From NCBI RefSeq assembly GCF_040538665.1, contig NZ_JBEWXT010000001.1:3064501-3128500 (forward strand): 64,000 bases of DNA. Reading direction: 5' to 3'. The translations under genes and the position numbers were made by a program. This stretch comes from Aureibaculum sp. 2308TA14-22 (GTDB lineage: Bacteria > Bacteroidota > Bacteroidia > Flavobacteriales > Flavobacteriaceae). Below are positions 16,984 through 26,412 of this stretch, in pieces (the stretch's first letter is position 1; every line of letters begins with the position of its first letter). Below the pieces are notes generated by a model. It had not been told where the DNA came from. It worked only from the letters and a program-made list of their open reading frames with translations, and did no database searches.

Positions 16984-19122
16984 TTAGTAAAAAGTGGCTC
17001 TATTGTCTTCTATATCTGCAAACTTCTTTAAAATACTGTAAACTTTAGTACTTTTAGCTCTGTTAGCATTTTTAACAGCTGTAATTGATCCTGCATAATT
17101 TTCTAACGGTTGCGGACTGTCTTTTTTTGTGATTTTAGCCGCAAAAACACCATTTTTGGTATCAATATCGGTATAAAGTATGTTTTCTTTTAGTACTACT
17201 AACGTTGACACAATCTCCTCTGCTCTTCCAATTCCTGGTAATGTTGGGCTACCCAATGATACTGCTTTAGAAGATTGAACATTGGTATTAAATGTTTTTG
17301 CAATATCTTGTAGATTATCGCCTTTCATTTGTTCTTTTATCAAATTGCTCTTTTTTTCATTAAGTAATTTGGTTCTAAGTGTTGCTTTAGCAGCACCAAT
17401 ATTTAATCCTTTTTTATGCTTTGTAGTTAATTTAGCTACTACATAACCACCTTCAACATCAAAACGTTTTATTTCATTAACTTCACTTTCTGGATCAAAA
17501 GCCCAAGTAATAATTTGTCTTTGATTATTCAGGTTTGAAACCCTCTCATCCATAGCTTTTAAACCAACAACTGGTTGCACGGCCAAACCTTGTTCTTTAG
17601 CTAACTCTTCCATGTCTTTTCCGTCTGTTACAGCCGAAGCAAAAGTTTCCGCCTTTTGGTACACTGCACTTTCCGTTTCGTCAGAAGCAAGAATCTCTCT
17701 AGCAAATGTTGCTAGTTTTACATTTTTTTGAAGGTTTTTTTGTTCTTGAATTTCAATAATATGAAAACCATATTGCGATTTTACCACACCCATTTCTCCA
17801 ACATTATTTTCAAAAGTAAAATCTCTAAACACTGGTACCATAGTTTGATATACAAACCAATCTAAATCGCCACCTTTTGCTCCACTAACTTTGTCAGAAG
17901 ATAATGTTTTGGCCAAGTCTGCAAATTTAGACTTATCTCTTTTAACAATAGTCAATAAACTATCAGCAGTTGCTTTGGCCTGAGCTTCAGTCTCGGTAAT
18001 AGCCGGATCATTAGTAGCACCAACAAAAGGAATTAAAATATGACGTGCTCTAACCGAATCTGGCATTTGTTTTACTGCTACTAATTTGGTTACTTTAAAA
18101 AAGTTACCATCTTTATAAGGACCGTAAACATCACCAATGTTCAATTTAAAAACAGTATCTTTTAAAACTGGAGGAACTTTAGTTTTGGTATAAAAATTAT
18201 TATCCAATGGAATATCAGAAGAGTTATTTCTAAAAAACTCTTCTACATTTTGGGTAGTAGCTAAACCTTCAATTTTCACATTCGTTTTAGCCGCTGAGCT
18301 ATATTCCTCTCTGTCATTAATTATTTTTTCAACCTCAGCCTTAACCGCAGCTTCGTCTTCTGCCGAAGGTTTTGTGTCAAATTTTACAAAACTAATATCG
18401 CGAGAAGCTTCAGCCTTATAATCATTAGGGTGATTTTTTACATATTGCTCTATTTCATTATCCGTAACCGTAACCGCACTATCGGCAATATAAGTATAGG
18501 GCACATATACATATTCTAAATCAAGCTTAGTATTGTTAGCCATGTAGTGACGTTCGCCTTCTTTAAAAGTAGCACCTAATCCAGCAGAAACTAGGTTATT
18601 ATATGTTCTTAACTCTAAATTATTCTTAATATTTCTTTCATAATCTAACCAACTTAACCAAGCTTGTCTGCTCTGTGCATCATCGTCTTTAGCATCGTTT
18701 AAGGTAGCAATGTGTTCTTTGAATTTGTCTTCGTCAAAAAGTCCTGCCTCATTTTTAAATTGAGGGCCATCTTTAACCCAAGACTGTTTTAATATTTCAT
18801 CCCAAACATCTTTTTCACCAACAGCAACACCAGATTTTTCTAATTGGGCTTTGTAAATTTTTTCACGAATCAAACCTTCCCAAGCCATATTCACATTCTG
18901 CATATTGCTGCCTCTTCCGCCAGATAACGCTTTTTGTTGCTCAACCATTTGAGCAAATTCTTCCCTGCTAATATTTTCTCCGTTTATTTCTCCTATTGAG
19001 TTTGACTGAGCTCCAAAGCCTCCTCTGGTAAATACATCACCAATCACAAAGGAAAATAATGCTAATGCAATAATGATAATTAAGAATAATGAACGCTCTC
19101 TAATTTTAGATAAAATTGCCAT
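16984..19122 (-). CDS. Periplasmic peptidyl-prolyl isomerase/chaperone, PpiD/SurA type
   Basis: This 712-residue protein has one N-terminal membrane anchor (about residues 12-30, FLIIIIALALFSFVIGDVF) and then a periplasmic SurA_N-like region. A parvulin (rotamase) domain at about 357-465 starts ARHILIPF and includes GGDLDWF and QYGFHIIEI. A long C-terminal segment follows. The layout is that of PpiD, a membrane-tethered chaperone that receives proteins leaving the Sec channel. It belongs to an envelope-assembly neighbourhood with LptC and OMP genes. The gap of about 150 bp to the CNNM gene may hold its own promoter. Confidence 0.92.
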   Translation of the reverse strand: MAILSKIRERSLFLIIIIALALFSFVIGDVFTRGGFGAQSNSIGEINGENISREEFAQMVEQQKALSGGRGSNMQNVNMAWEGLIREKIYKAQLEKSGVAVGEKDVWDEILKQSWVKDGPQFKNEAGLFDEDKFKEHIATLNDAKDDDAQSRQAWLSWLDYERNIKNNLELRTYNNLVSAGLGATFKEGERHYMANNTKLDLEYVYVPYTYIADSAVTVTDNEIEQYVKNHPNDYKAEASRDISFVKFDTKPSAEDEAAVKAEVEKIINDREEYSSAAKTNVKIEGLATTQNVEEFFRNNSSDIPLDNNFYTKTKVPPVLKDTVFKLNIGDVYGPYKDGNFFKVTKLVAVKQMPDSVRARHILIPFVGATNDPAITETEAQAKATADSLLTIVKRDKSKFADLAKTLSSDKVSGAKGGDLDWFVYQTMVPVFRDFTFENNVGEMGVVKSQYGFHIIEIQEQKNLQKNVKLATFAREILASDETESAVYQKAETFASAVTDGKDMEELAKEQGLAVQPVVGLKAMDERVSNLNNQRQIITWAFDPESEVNEIKRFDVEGGYVVAKLTTKHKKGLNIGAAKATLRTKLLNEKKSNLIKEQMKGDNLQDIAKTFNTNVQSSKAVSLGSPTLPGIGRAEEIVSTLVVLKENILYTDIDTKNGVFAAKITKKDSPQPLENYAGSITAVKNANRAKSTKVYSILKKFADIEDNRATFY

Positions 19123-19275
19123 GTTAATTATGTATATATTTTATTTACTATTTTTATTACTTAAAGTGCTGAATTTAAAAGAACAAAGCTTAGTTTAAAT
19201 TCAGTCCGCGAAAATACAAAAAAATTAAAAGATTGGAGAAGTAAAAAGCTAAATTATTTAGTGTAAGTAAGATCA

Positions 19276-20535
19276 CTAATCTTCTTTAGAGAGCACCTTA
19301 AGGTAAACTTGTTCTATTTTAGACGAAGAAACCTCAAGAATAGTGAATTGAAAATTATCAATTGCTATAATTTCCTCTTTCTGTGGAATATTTTCTGTCG
19401 CATCGACAATTAAGCCACCAAGGGTTTCGTAGGCATCTCCTTCAGGCAAGGTCAAATTATATGTTTCGTTTACGTAATCCACCTCTAAACGAGCCGAAAG
19501 CTCAAACTCCCTATCGTTAATTTTTTCCTCTAAAAGTTCTACAGAATCATGTTCGTCTTCAATATCGCCAAAAAGTTCTTCAATAATATCTTCAATGGTT
19601 ATCAGCCCAGAAGTACCACCATATTCATCTAAAACAATAGCTACACTTTTTTGCTTTTTGGTAAGATCGTTAAGAATATCGTTTATCATCATTGTTTCGG
19701 GCATAGTTTCTATGGGAAGCAATAATGAACGTATCGTTTTTGGGTTTTTAAACAATTCAAAAGCATGTATATAGCCAATAACATCATCTAAAGATTCCTT
19801 ATAAACAATTATTTTTGATAATCCTGTTTCTACAAAAAGGGTTTTTAAATTTTTAACGGTATCGGTTACATCAATGGCAATTATATCCGTTCTAGGTATC
19901 ATTGCATCTCTAGCTCTTACATTATGAAAATCTAAGGCATTCTGAAAAATCTGTATTTCAGAATCTACCTCTTCATCAGAAATTTCCAGCTGTTCATTAA
20001 TATAGTCACCCAGTTCAGATTTTGTAAATGCCAATTGCACATCATCCTCTTTAGTGTTGAAGAATATACGAAGTACAAAATCAGAAATAATCATTATAAA
20101 ACTAGATATAAAATAAAATAGCAAAAAGAAAATATAAGTCGGTATGGCAAATATTTTTAGTGTTTCGTTGGAATAAACCCTAAAAATGGCTTTTGGCAAA
20201 AACTCTGCCGTGACCAATATAATTAGTGTTGAAATTAGGGTTTGAACCAGTAAAATTACAAAGGCATTGTATAAATAAGGTTCTAAATAAGGCATTAACA
20301 GTTCGCCCATAAAATACCCATAAACTACTAGGGCAATGTTGTTGCCCACCAACATGGTAGTAATAAATTTTGAAGGGTTTTCAGTTAATTTTGTCAACAC
20401 CCTTGAAAGAAAGGTGTCTTTCTTTTTTTCTAACTCAATATGCATTTTATTGGCAGAAACAAAGGCAATTTCCATCCCTGAAAAGAAAGCTGATAATAAA
20501 ATTGAAATAATTATTATGATAATTTGTCCTTCCAA
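19276..20535 (-). CDS. CNNM/CorC family membrane protein (DUF21, CBS pair, CorC_HlyC)
   Basis: The protein has 419 residues. An N-terminal DUF21 membrane domain has the signature SAFFSGMEIAFVSANK and about four helices. Two CBS domains follow (about 200-325; MIPRTDIIAID and SVAIVLDEYGGTSGLITIED), then a C-terminal CorC_HlyC domain. Relatives export or sense Mg2+ (CNNM/CorB), and the old label hemolysin is misleading. GldE, a gliding accessory protein of Flavobacteria, is a paralogue, but the neighbours here differ from the gldE locus, so GldE is not assigned. It begins 8 bp downstream of the M24 peptidase gene. Confidence 0.9.
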   Translation of the reverse strand: MEGQIIIIIISILLSAFFSGMEIAFVSANKMHIELEKKKDTFLSRVLTKLTENPSKFITTMLVGNNIALVVYGYFMGELLMPYLEPYLYNAFVILLVQTLISTLIILVTAEFLPKAIFRVYSNETLKIFAIPTYIFFLLFYFISSFIMIISDFVLRIFFNTKEDDVQLAFTKSELGDYINEQLEISDEEVDSEIQIFQNALDFHNVRARDAMIPRTDIIAIDVTDTVKNLKTLFVETGLSKIIVYKESLDDVIGYIHAFELFKNPKTIRSLLLPIETMPETMMINDILNDLTKKQKSVAIVLDEYGGTSGLITIEDIIEELFGDIEDEHDSVELLEEKINDREFELSARLEVDYVNETYNLTLPEGDAYETLGGLIVDATENIPQKEEIIAIDNFQFTILEVSSSKIEQVYLKVLSKED

Positions 20536-20543
20536 ATTTTAAT

Positions 20544-21881
20544 TTAGTTAGTGTTAATGATATGAATGCTTTCTTGTCTAGGGTCTATATATCTAAATCC
20601 GTCTTTACCAAAAAACCCAGGTTCTTCAAGCATAATTCTTACATCTCTAGCCCATTCCTTAATATAAACCGTAGTGTTCAATTCTATGGCAAAGGCAGTA
20701 TTTTCAAATAACGGGTAATCTCCCTTAACAGGAACTCCTCCTTGTGCATCCCACATGCCTATTGTTGGACCAGCCGAATGTCCATAAGTCCCTAACGGAT
20801 GGGTATAAATGGAAGGACGCAAACCTACTTCTTTTGCTTCTTTTAAGGATTTTAATAATATTTCGTTACCTGTTTTGCCAGCAATAAAATTAGTAGTAAA
20901 AATATCCTGTAATTGATTCCCTTTTTTAAAAGCATTAACTAAAAAATATGGAACTTCAGTTTCATCATCTTCTAAAACATAAGCATGTTGTTGGCAGTCG
21001 GTATTTAATCTTAAATAGGTAATACCAAAATCACAGTGCAGCAAATCTCCTTTTTGAATGGTATTTTCAGAAGGGCGTTTAGAAAAAGAAGTAATATGAC
21101 TACCCAACTTTTCGTTATTGCGTTGAATATCTACTGTAGGGTGAAACCAAGTTTTTAAGCCTAAATCATTTACTTTTTGACGTAAGAACCAAACCACATC
21201 ATCCGTTGTGGTTTTGCCTGGAGTAATTACTTTGGACGAAAACGTCTCAGCAATAACATCATGCGTAAGTTTAGATAAAAACTCAAACACTTTCATTTCT
21301 TTTTTGGTACGTATTTCTATCCAAGCAATAGCCAATTTTTCTGCCGAAACAATTTTTTCCTTATATGTTTTAGGTAATGCTTTTGTAAACCAATCGTAAT
21401 CCGTTTTAACCAAGCCATCTGCAATTCCAAAATGAGTTGACATGTTTAAACCGATTTTAGCTGGGTTTCTATCTTTTATAAGTTGAAAAAGGGCTTTCCA
21501 TTGATCTGGCTGTTCTTCTTTATTCCAGGCCGATTTAATATTTTCGCCAACATTATAACGTGCAACTGCCAATTTTTCAATGGTGTTTTTTTCTTTATCG
21601 CGATAAAAAACCAGTACTGTTCTCCTTCTGGCATTTAACCAAGTAGAAGGCAGCATGGTTCGCATTACAGGGTCTTCGTTATATTCTCTTGAAATGAGAA
21701 TCCACATATCAATTCCCGTTTTATCCATTAACGAAGGCAACAAATTATCAAACCTATCTTTTAAAATTTCATCTACTGCATTGGCTCTATCGCGTAAAGG
21801 CAAAATTTGAGCTTCTGAAGTACATAAAAAACTCAGATTAATAAACAGAAACATTACAATTATTCTATTCATTGGTTTCAT
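20544..21881 (-). CDS. Secreted M24 family metallopeptidase (proline-peptidase-like)
   Basis: From the chosen ATG (21881) the product is 445 residues with a signal peptide (MKPMNRIIVMFLFINLSFLC, then TSEAQ). The pita-bread metal ligands are visible: the aspartates in HCDFG and LNTDCQ, the histidine in THPLGTYGHSAGP, and glutamates in FAIELNT and MLEEPGF. The fold is that of Xaa-Pro aminopeptidase or prolidase, and the signal peptide places it in the periplasm or outside. The frame is open to 21911. The 17-bp overlap with the 74-residue membrane gene suggests coupling. Confidence 0.87.
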   Translation of the reverse strand: MKPMNRIIVMFLFINLSFLCTSEAQILPLRDRANAVDEILKDRFDNLLPSLMDKTGIDMWILISREYNEDPVMRTMLPSTWLNARRRTVLVFYRDKEKNTIEKLAVARYNVGENIKSAWNKEEQPDQWKALFQLIKDRNPAKIGLNMSTHFGIADGLVKTDYDWFTKALPKTYKEKIVSAEKLAIAWIEIRTKKEMKVFEFLSKLTHDVIAETFSSKVITPGKTTTDDVVWFLRQKVNDLGLKTWFHPTVDIQRNNEKLGSHITSFSKRPSENTIQKGDLLHCDFGITYLRLNTDCQQHAYVLEDDETEVPYFLVNAFKKGNQLQDIFTTNFIAGKTGNEILLKSLKEAKEVGLRPSIYTHPLGTYGHSAGPTIGMWDAQGGVPVKGDYPLFENTAFAIELNTTVYIKEWARDVRIMLEEPGFFGKDGFRYIDPRQESIHIINTN

Positions 21882-22089
21882 TTTTATTTTTTTTATAATG
21901 ACCCGCTTCAATCTTTCTTCTAAAATGCCGTTTGAAAAAATACATAAACACGGCTAACACAGCAAATGCCAATAAAAAATAGGAATTATTGCGTTCTCCC
22001 GGCTGATTGAACCTATAAATACCATCTACTAATAAAATGACCCCAATGACCAAATATCCATATTCAAAAAAGCGTCTTAAATTTTTCAT
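21865..22089 (-). CDS. Small membrane protein, 74 residues, unknown function
   Basis: Two hydrophobic segments (about 9-25, YGYLVIGVILLVDGIYR, and 37-52, YFLLAFAVLAVFMYFF) are joined by a short polar turn with QPGERNN, followed by a basic tail (KRHFRRKIEAGHYKKNKN). I do not recognise the family. It begins 2 bp after lptC and overlaps the M24 gene, so it is cotranscribed with lptC. Its tight place in an envelope operon argues that it is real. Confidence 0.75.
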   Translation of the reverse strand: MKNLRRFFEYGYLVIGVILLVDGIYRFNQPGERNNSYFLLAFAVLAVFMYFFKRHFRRKIEAGHYKKNKNETNE

Positions 22090-22091
22090 TT

Positions 22092-22688
22092 TTATTTTTT
22101 TATCGTATCTGTTTTTATCTCATTATCTTCCTTTACATAAACAACCCCGCTTGGATTGCTAGTAATAACTTTAGTTAAATCTTCATTTGATTCAAAGCCC
22201 GAACCCTTTAAAGTATCTAACTTTCTGTACAATCTAAAGGCTTTTTCTGTATAAATATAGTGTGTATTCTGATCCCAAAAAAGCTGATCGGTATATAATC
22301 TACTTTTGTCTTTATGATTTATCACAACCACATCTCCTTTTACTTCTGATATTTTAGTTTTGGTATAGGTTTTTGCATAATTGCCCATCAACGTAACAGA
22401 ATCTCCTAATTGATCGTAATTAGTAACTTCTATACCTTCTGGAAATTCTTGATAGGGATGTTCGGTTCTGTTGCCAAAATCGTACATTAAAGGTGTTATC
22501 AATTTTGTTTTTACCCGCCCGGAATCGGTATGAATTAAATATACATCATTGGCTACACCAATAGGCAAGTTTTTTTCGGCCAAAAAATCTTGTACCTCTT
22601 TAATATCGTTACCGCACGAAAAAAGTAGTGCTGCTAAAAAAATAGCAGCACTAAAAATTTTAATTTTATGAAAATCTGATTTTAACAT
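22092..22688 (-). CDS. lptC: LPS export ABC transporter periplasmic protein LptC
   Basis: The 198-residue protein has an N-terminal hydrophobic segment ending in a lipobox-like LLFSC (Cys25), then the LptC jelly-roll region with repeated beta strands (VYLIHTDSGRVKTKLITPLM and YAKTYTKTKISEVKGDVVV). LptC passes lipopolysaccharide from the LptB2FG pump to LptA across the periplasm. Bacteroidota versions are often predicted lipoproteins, unlike the E. coli protein with its helix anchor. It lies in the envelope cluster 9 bp after the TPR gene. Confidence 0.87.
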   Translation of the reverse strand: MLKSDFHKIKIFSAAIFLAALLFSCGNDIKEVQDFLAEKNLPIGVANDVYLIHTDSGRVKTKLITPLMYDFGNRTEHPYQEFPEGIEVTNYDQLGDSVTLMGNYAKTYTKTKISEVKGDVVVINHKDKSRLYTDQLFWDQNTHYIYTEKAFRLYRKLDTLKGSGFESNEDLTKVITSNPSGVVYVKEDNEIKTDTIKK

Positions 22689-22697
22689 CAGTAAAAT

Positions 22698-24062
22698 TTA
22701 CGGAATTCTAACCGTAGTCCCAATCCAGCAACCAACCCTATGAGAGTCTCCAGATTTTTTACCTTCATTAAAAATCAATTTTTTTGAAGGGGCGTTTTTT
22801 AAATAAGACCTGATTGATCTACTCGCTTTAGTGGCAATTCCAGGATCAACTGCTTTTGCTTTAGATGCCATGTTTGCAGCGGCTACATAAACCATTCTTT
22901 TTTCAAATTCCGATTGTCCACAGCTATTAGCACTACTACTGTACAGACTTGCAATCAATAAATAAGCGTTACCCAAACTTGGTCTTACTTTTAAAGCTCT
23001 ATACGCATAGTCTCTGGCAGTAGATTTACTCCTATTTCTATATTGATAAGCTATACCTAACAAATAATTTGCTTTTTTAAACGGATCTGTTTCCAGATCT
23101 ATAGCCTTATTCTTATATTCTAAAGACTTTTTTGTCTCGCCACGCTCCTCTAAAATACCTGCATAAAATATATATGCTTTAGAAGATGGCTCTATTGTTA
23201 CCCAAGCTTCAACCATTTTAGGATATAAATCATCTTCTGTACATTCTTTAGCAAACATTCTAGATACTGCTCTTTTTAACCATTTAGGATCTGTCTTGTT
23301 TGCGTCAAAACTCTTCTTGTATAAAGGTATTAACCTGTCGCAGGTTGCAACTTCACCAAGAGTTTGATCTAATATTGGCTCTACTTGACCTAATCCTCTT
23401 AAATTAATAGCGTTATTTTTTTGCTTTAATTTTTCTTTCTTTGTTAAGTTACTTGTTAAAGAATCTTTTAAGTTCAACTTGTCCAACTCTTCAGTTAGTT
23501 TATCCATTTTATCGTTAACACCATCTAAAACATCATCATAGGTATCAAACACTTTTTGAGCATCGGTATCCTTGTTTCGTTCAGTTACCATTTTAAAATA
23601 TTCCGCTATGTTTTTAATGCTCATCTCGGTTGGGTCTTCCTTAAAGGCAGCCTCCAATTTTTCAAATATTGCGTCTTCGGATGCGTTGCGTTCTTTTAAC
23701 GAAATGGCCCAATCACTATATACTTTACCTAAATTTTTAGGAAAGATCTTAATACGCTTTGCATAAATTTCATCAATTAATTTACTTGCAGCACTTTTAT
23801 CCGAACCGTTTTTATACATGTTTTCGGCTATCTTTAAGCCATCTGCATAAATGTACTGAGAAGCTTTTGGACAGTTATCGTAACACCATTTCCAGTTTTC
23901 ATAAGCTCCGTCATAATTGCCCGCCTTAACACTTTCATGAAATAGCGATAAATTTTGTTTACATTTATCGGGTTCAGCCCCATACTTATCTTGTCCATAA
24001 ACATTGCTTACCCCTGTTACCAGTAATAAACCTAAAACCAAATTTGTAATTATTCTTTTCAT
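22698..24062 (-). CDS. Secreted tetratricopeptide-repeat protein
   Basis: The 454 residues start with a signal peptide (MKRIITNLVLGLLLVTGVSN, then VYGQ). The middle and C-terminal parts are helical repeats of TPR type, for example around AYIFYAGILEERGETKKSLE and DYAYRALKVRPSLGNAYLLI. The function is not known. The gene sits between an outer-membrane beta-barrel gene and lptC in an order common in flavobacteria, which suggests a periplasmic scaffold in envelope assembly. That last step is inference only. Confidence 0.83.
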   Translation of the reverse strand: MKRIITNLVLGLLLVTGVSNVYGQDKYGAEPDKCKQNLSLFHESVKAGNYDGAYENWKWCYDNCPKASQYIYADGLKIAENMYKNGSDKSAASKLIDEIYAKRIKIFPKNLGKVYSDWAISLKERNASEDAIFEKLEAAFKEDPTEMSIKNIAEYFKMVTERNKDTDAQKVFDTYDDVLDGVNDKMDKLTEELDKLNLKDSLTSNLTKKEKLKQKNNAINLRGLGQVEPILDQTLGEVATCDRLIPLYKKSFDANKTDPKWLKRAVSRMFAKECTEDDLYPKMVEAWVTIEPSSKAYIFYAGILEERGETKKSLEYKNKAIDLETDPFKKANYLLGIAYQYRNRSKSTARDYAYRALKVRPSLGNAYLLIASLYSSSANSCGQSEFEKRMVYVAAANMASKAKAVDPGIATKASRSIRSYLKNAPSKKLIFNEGKKSGDSHRVGCWIGTTVRIP

Positions 24063-24107
24063 TTTAAAAGGTATTAATTAATCTTACATTCCACTTTAAG
24101 GCTTTAA

Positions 24108-25376
24108 CTATTGTATAGTTCTCTTAACAAACCATCTATCATTTAGTGTTAAACCGAGGCGAAAGTTAAAATAATTTTCTTTAATAAGCGAATTTTTTGT
24201 TTCTCCTCTTTTACCAAACTCAAAACCGAGGTTTAAATTTGACAATTGTTTGCCTATGGGTAATCCTACTCCAAAAGACATGCCAAGATCGTTAACCTTA
24301 TCATTATTTACCATTAAACCAGTTTGTTTGTAACTAAAACCAGCTCTGTAAGTAATTCGTTGCCAGTAACTTGAAATAGAGTTTATTTTAGGAATATAAA
24401 AACCGCCAACCGATACTCTATTTGTTTTGTCGTAGCTTACTCTTGTGTTATTTGCCAACACACCATCGGTAAAATCAATTGCGTTTTGAAAACTATATTC
24501 TAAACCAGCATACCACCTGTTTTCTTCACCCAGACCAACACTTAAAATAGTATTTAAGGGTTTTTTTACCTCACCGCTAAAAGATTTATTAACCAATGTG
24601 TCTCTAGGGCTAATTGATCCATTGTTTGTATTTACTAATGTAAACAAGACTTCATCACCATCATTAGAGAGGCTGTTTTTTAAATGAAAAACTGCTCCGC
24701 TTTTTAACATCAGTTTGTCTGAAACTTTAGTATTGTACTGTAACCCCGCTTTAGCCGTAAACCCATTTAACCTAGAATTCGATTTATGCATTGTTGCTAA
24801 TTGTACGCCATCCCTTCTGTTGAGCAATGTATTCTCGATACTTCCGAAAACATAAGCCGCTTCTAAACCAAGGCTGAAATTTTTATGTAAACTGTAACCA
24901 AACCCCAGAAAAACCCTGTTTGTACCGCCTTTACCGTTAAAAGCATTTATCTCGGTTAATTCACCTTCAGCATCTTTAAATTCTTCAGTTAACGAATAGC
25001 CAACGGTAGTATTTGGCTGTAAACCAAAAGAAAAACCTGCTTTGGTTCCAAGGGGTATACCCAATGCAAAATAAGACAACGATGCCGTTGATGCCGAACC
25101 TTTATTTGTACCATCGTTTATTTGAATTGACTTGTTTTGTCCTGCAATAGTGTAGTTAGTTAATTGTAAATACGCCAATGCTGCAGGGTTAGTAAAGGTC
25201 AATTGGTAATAACTATTAAACGCTGCACCAATTTGCCCCATACTCATTTCTTCAACAGTTTTTTGAGCATTTTCTTCTCCAATACCAAAAAAAGAATAAG
25301 GTGAAGCATTGTTTTTTTGAGCAAAGCCCTGAATAGATAAAAGGACAAGTAATAATCCTATAAGTTTCTTAATCAT
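24108..25376 (-). CDS. Outer-membrane beta-barrel protein (OmpP1/FadL-like)
   Basis: The 422-residue product has a signal peptide (MIKKLIGLLLVLLSIQGFA). An early ASPYSFFGIGEENAQ segment and a run of amphipathic beta strands ending in RLGLTLNDRWFVKRTIQ follow. The early GSTxAA-like FNSYYQLTFTNPAALAYL segment, with alanines after NP, resembles FadL/OmpP1 family hatch regions. It is likely a porin-like transporter of the outer membrane, substrate unknown. The start overlaps the end of coaX by 4 bp, so translation is coupled. Confidence 0.82.
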   Translation of the reverse strand: MIKKLIGLLLVLLSIQGFAQKNNASPYSFFGIGEENAQKTVEEMSMGQIGAAFNSYYQLTFTNPAALAYLQLTNYTIAGQNKSIQINDGTNKGSASTASLSYFALGIPLGTKAGFSFGLQPNTTVGYSLTEEFKDAEGELTEINAFNGKGGTNRVFLGFGYSLHKNFSLGLEAAYVFGSIENTLLNRRDGVQLATMHKSNSRLNGFTAKAGLQYNTKVSDKLMLKSGAVFHLKNSLSNDGDEVLFTLVNTNNGSISPRDTLVNKSFSGEVKKPLNTILSVGLGEENRWYAGLEYSFQNAIDFTDGVLANNTRVSYDKTNRVSVGGFYIPKINSISSYWQRITYRAGFSYKQTGLMVNNDKVNDLGMSFGVGLPIGKQLSNLNLGFEFGKRGETKNSLIKENYFNFRLGLTLNDRWFVKRTIQ

Positions 25377-26092
25377 TCGTCTAGATTGTAAATCAATATG
25401 CTGTTAAGTCCTTCCAATAAAAAATTTGGAGTGGCAAATATGCTACTTTTTAGCTTTTTAGCCAAGAAATTTGTGTCTCCTCCTGTTAAAACTACTGTTA
25501 AATTTGAGTATTTACGGTTATATTGCTCTATAACTCCATCTATTTCTTGAATAAATCCATTCAAAACCCCAGAATGAATGGAGCTTTCTGTATCATTCCC
25601 GATTAATTCATAATCAGCTTGTTTTAACAATGGTAAATTAGCAGTAAATTCATTGAGTGATTTGTACCTTATATTTATCCCTGGCGAAATTGCACCGCCT
25701 AAATATTCATTTTTAGCATTTATAAAATCGTAAGTGATACAGGTGCCAGCATCTATTATTAAAACATTTTTTTTAGGATATTGGTAAGCTGCTGCACTTG
25801 CTAATGCAATTCGGTCCACACCTAAAGTTTTGGGTGTTTTGTATTTATTTATAAATGGAACTTTGGTTTGATAGTTTAATTCAACATAGGTGTCAAACTT
25901 ATTAAGATCTAAGTCTAACAACGTATTGGATACAGAAGCATTAATAACATTTTTTATTGGATATTCCTTTACTAATTTTTTAATGTTGGAGTTTATATTG
26001 TTATACTCTGAAATTAAACTCCGCACCCTATTATCTCCATCAAAAACAGCTATTTTAGTTCTGGTATTGCCTATATCGATTATTAAATTCAT
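25373..26092 (-). CDS. coaX: Type III pantothenate kinase
   Basis: CoaX phosphorylates pantothenate in the first step of coenzyme A synthesis. At 239 residues it has family length. Motifs of the ASKHA fold are the N-terminal DIGNTRTK (D6, phosphate 1), TLGVDRIALA (pantothenate pocket) and LIIDAGTCITYD (phosphate 2), plus GGAISPGI and VLTGGD near the end. Type III enzymes usually need K+ or NH4+ and are not feedback-inhibited by CoA. It is the first gene of the minus-strand envelope block. Confidence 0.95.
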   Translation of the reverse strand: MNLIIDIGNTRTKIAVFDGDNRVRSLISEYNNINSNIKKLVKEYPIKNVINASVSNTLLDLDLNKFDTYVELNYQTKVPFINKYKTPKTLGVDRIALASAAAYQYPKKNVLIIDAGTCITYDFINAKNEYLGGAISPGINIRYKSLNEFTANLPLLKQADYELIGNDTESSIHSGVLNGFIQEIDGVIEQYNRKYSNLTVVLTGGDTNFLAKKLKSSIFATPNFLLEGLNSILIYNLDE

Positions 26093-26142
26093 ATCTTATT
26101 ATAAAGGCTTGTAAAAGTACGAATAGATTTTTTACGATTTTG

Positions 26143-26175
26143 TTTTGATTAGTAATAAATTAAAATTTATATTTG
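26143..26175 (+). promoter_or_regulatory. Promoter of tRNA-Phe
   Basis: TTTTG at 26143-26147 and TATATTTG at 26168-26175 are separated by 20 bp. This is the complete Bacteroidota -33/-7 pattern (TTTG, N19-21, TAnnTTTG). The tRNA starts 20 bp downstream, leaving a short leader. Confidence 0.75.
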
Positions 26176-26194
26176 CAACCGCTTTAAAAGCAAT

Positions 26195-26267
26195 GGTGCC
26201 TTAGCTCAGTTGGTAGAGCAATGGACTGAAAATCCATGTGTCCCTGGTTCGATCCCTGGAGGCACCA
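26195..26267 (+). tRNA. tRNA-Phe (GAA)
   Basis: The 73-nt cloverleaf has acceptor GGTGCCT/AGGCACC, D arm TAGCTCAGTTGGTAGAGC, anticodon stem TGGA(C)/(A)TCCA with loop CTGAAAA (anticodon GAA) and T arm CCTGG-TTCGATC-CCTGG. The discriminator is A and CCA is not encoded. It is a single unit with its own promoter and terminator. Confidence 0.96.
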
Positions 26268-26268
26268 C

Positions 26269-26297
26269 AAAAAACCCGAACTTAGTTCGGGTTTTTT
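26269..26297 (+). terminator. Intrinsic terminator of tRNA-Phe
   Basis: A hairpin ACCCGAAC/GTTCGGGT followed by six T residues begins directly after the tRNA. This is the normal arrangement, against which the tRNA-Ala tail looks altered. Confidence 0.88.
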
Positions 26298-26412
26298 GTT
26301 TTTAAGACTTTTGACCGTTTAATTAAAATATATCATCCTGTATTCTTATCAAAAAGATTCAATTAGACTTAAAAAATGTAACTTGCACAACATATAAATC
26401 AGATATAATAAT

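Noticed and set aside
19276-20535. Hemolysin toxin
   Set aside because: DUF21, CBS and CorC_HlyC domains define CNNM/CorC ion-transport-type proteins; the haemolysin name is historical.
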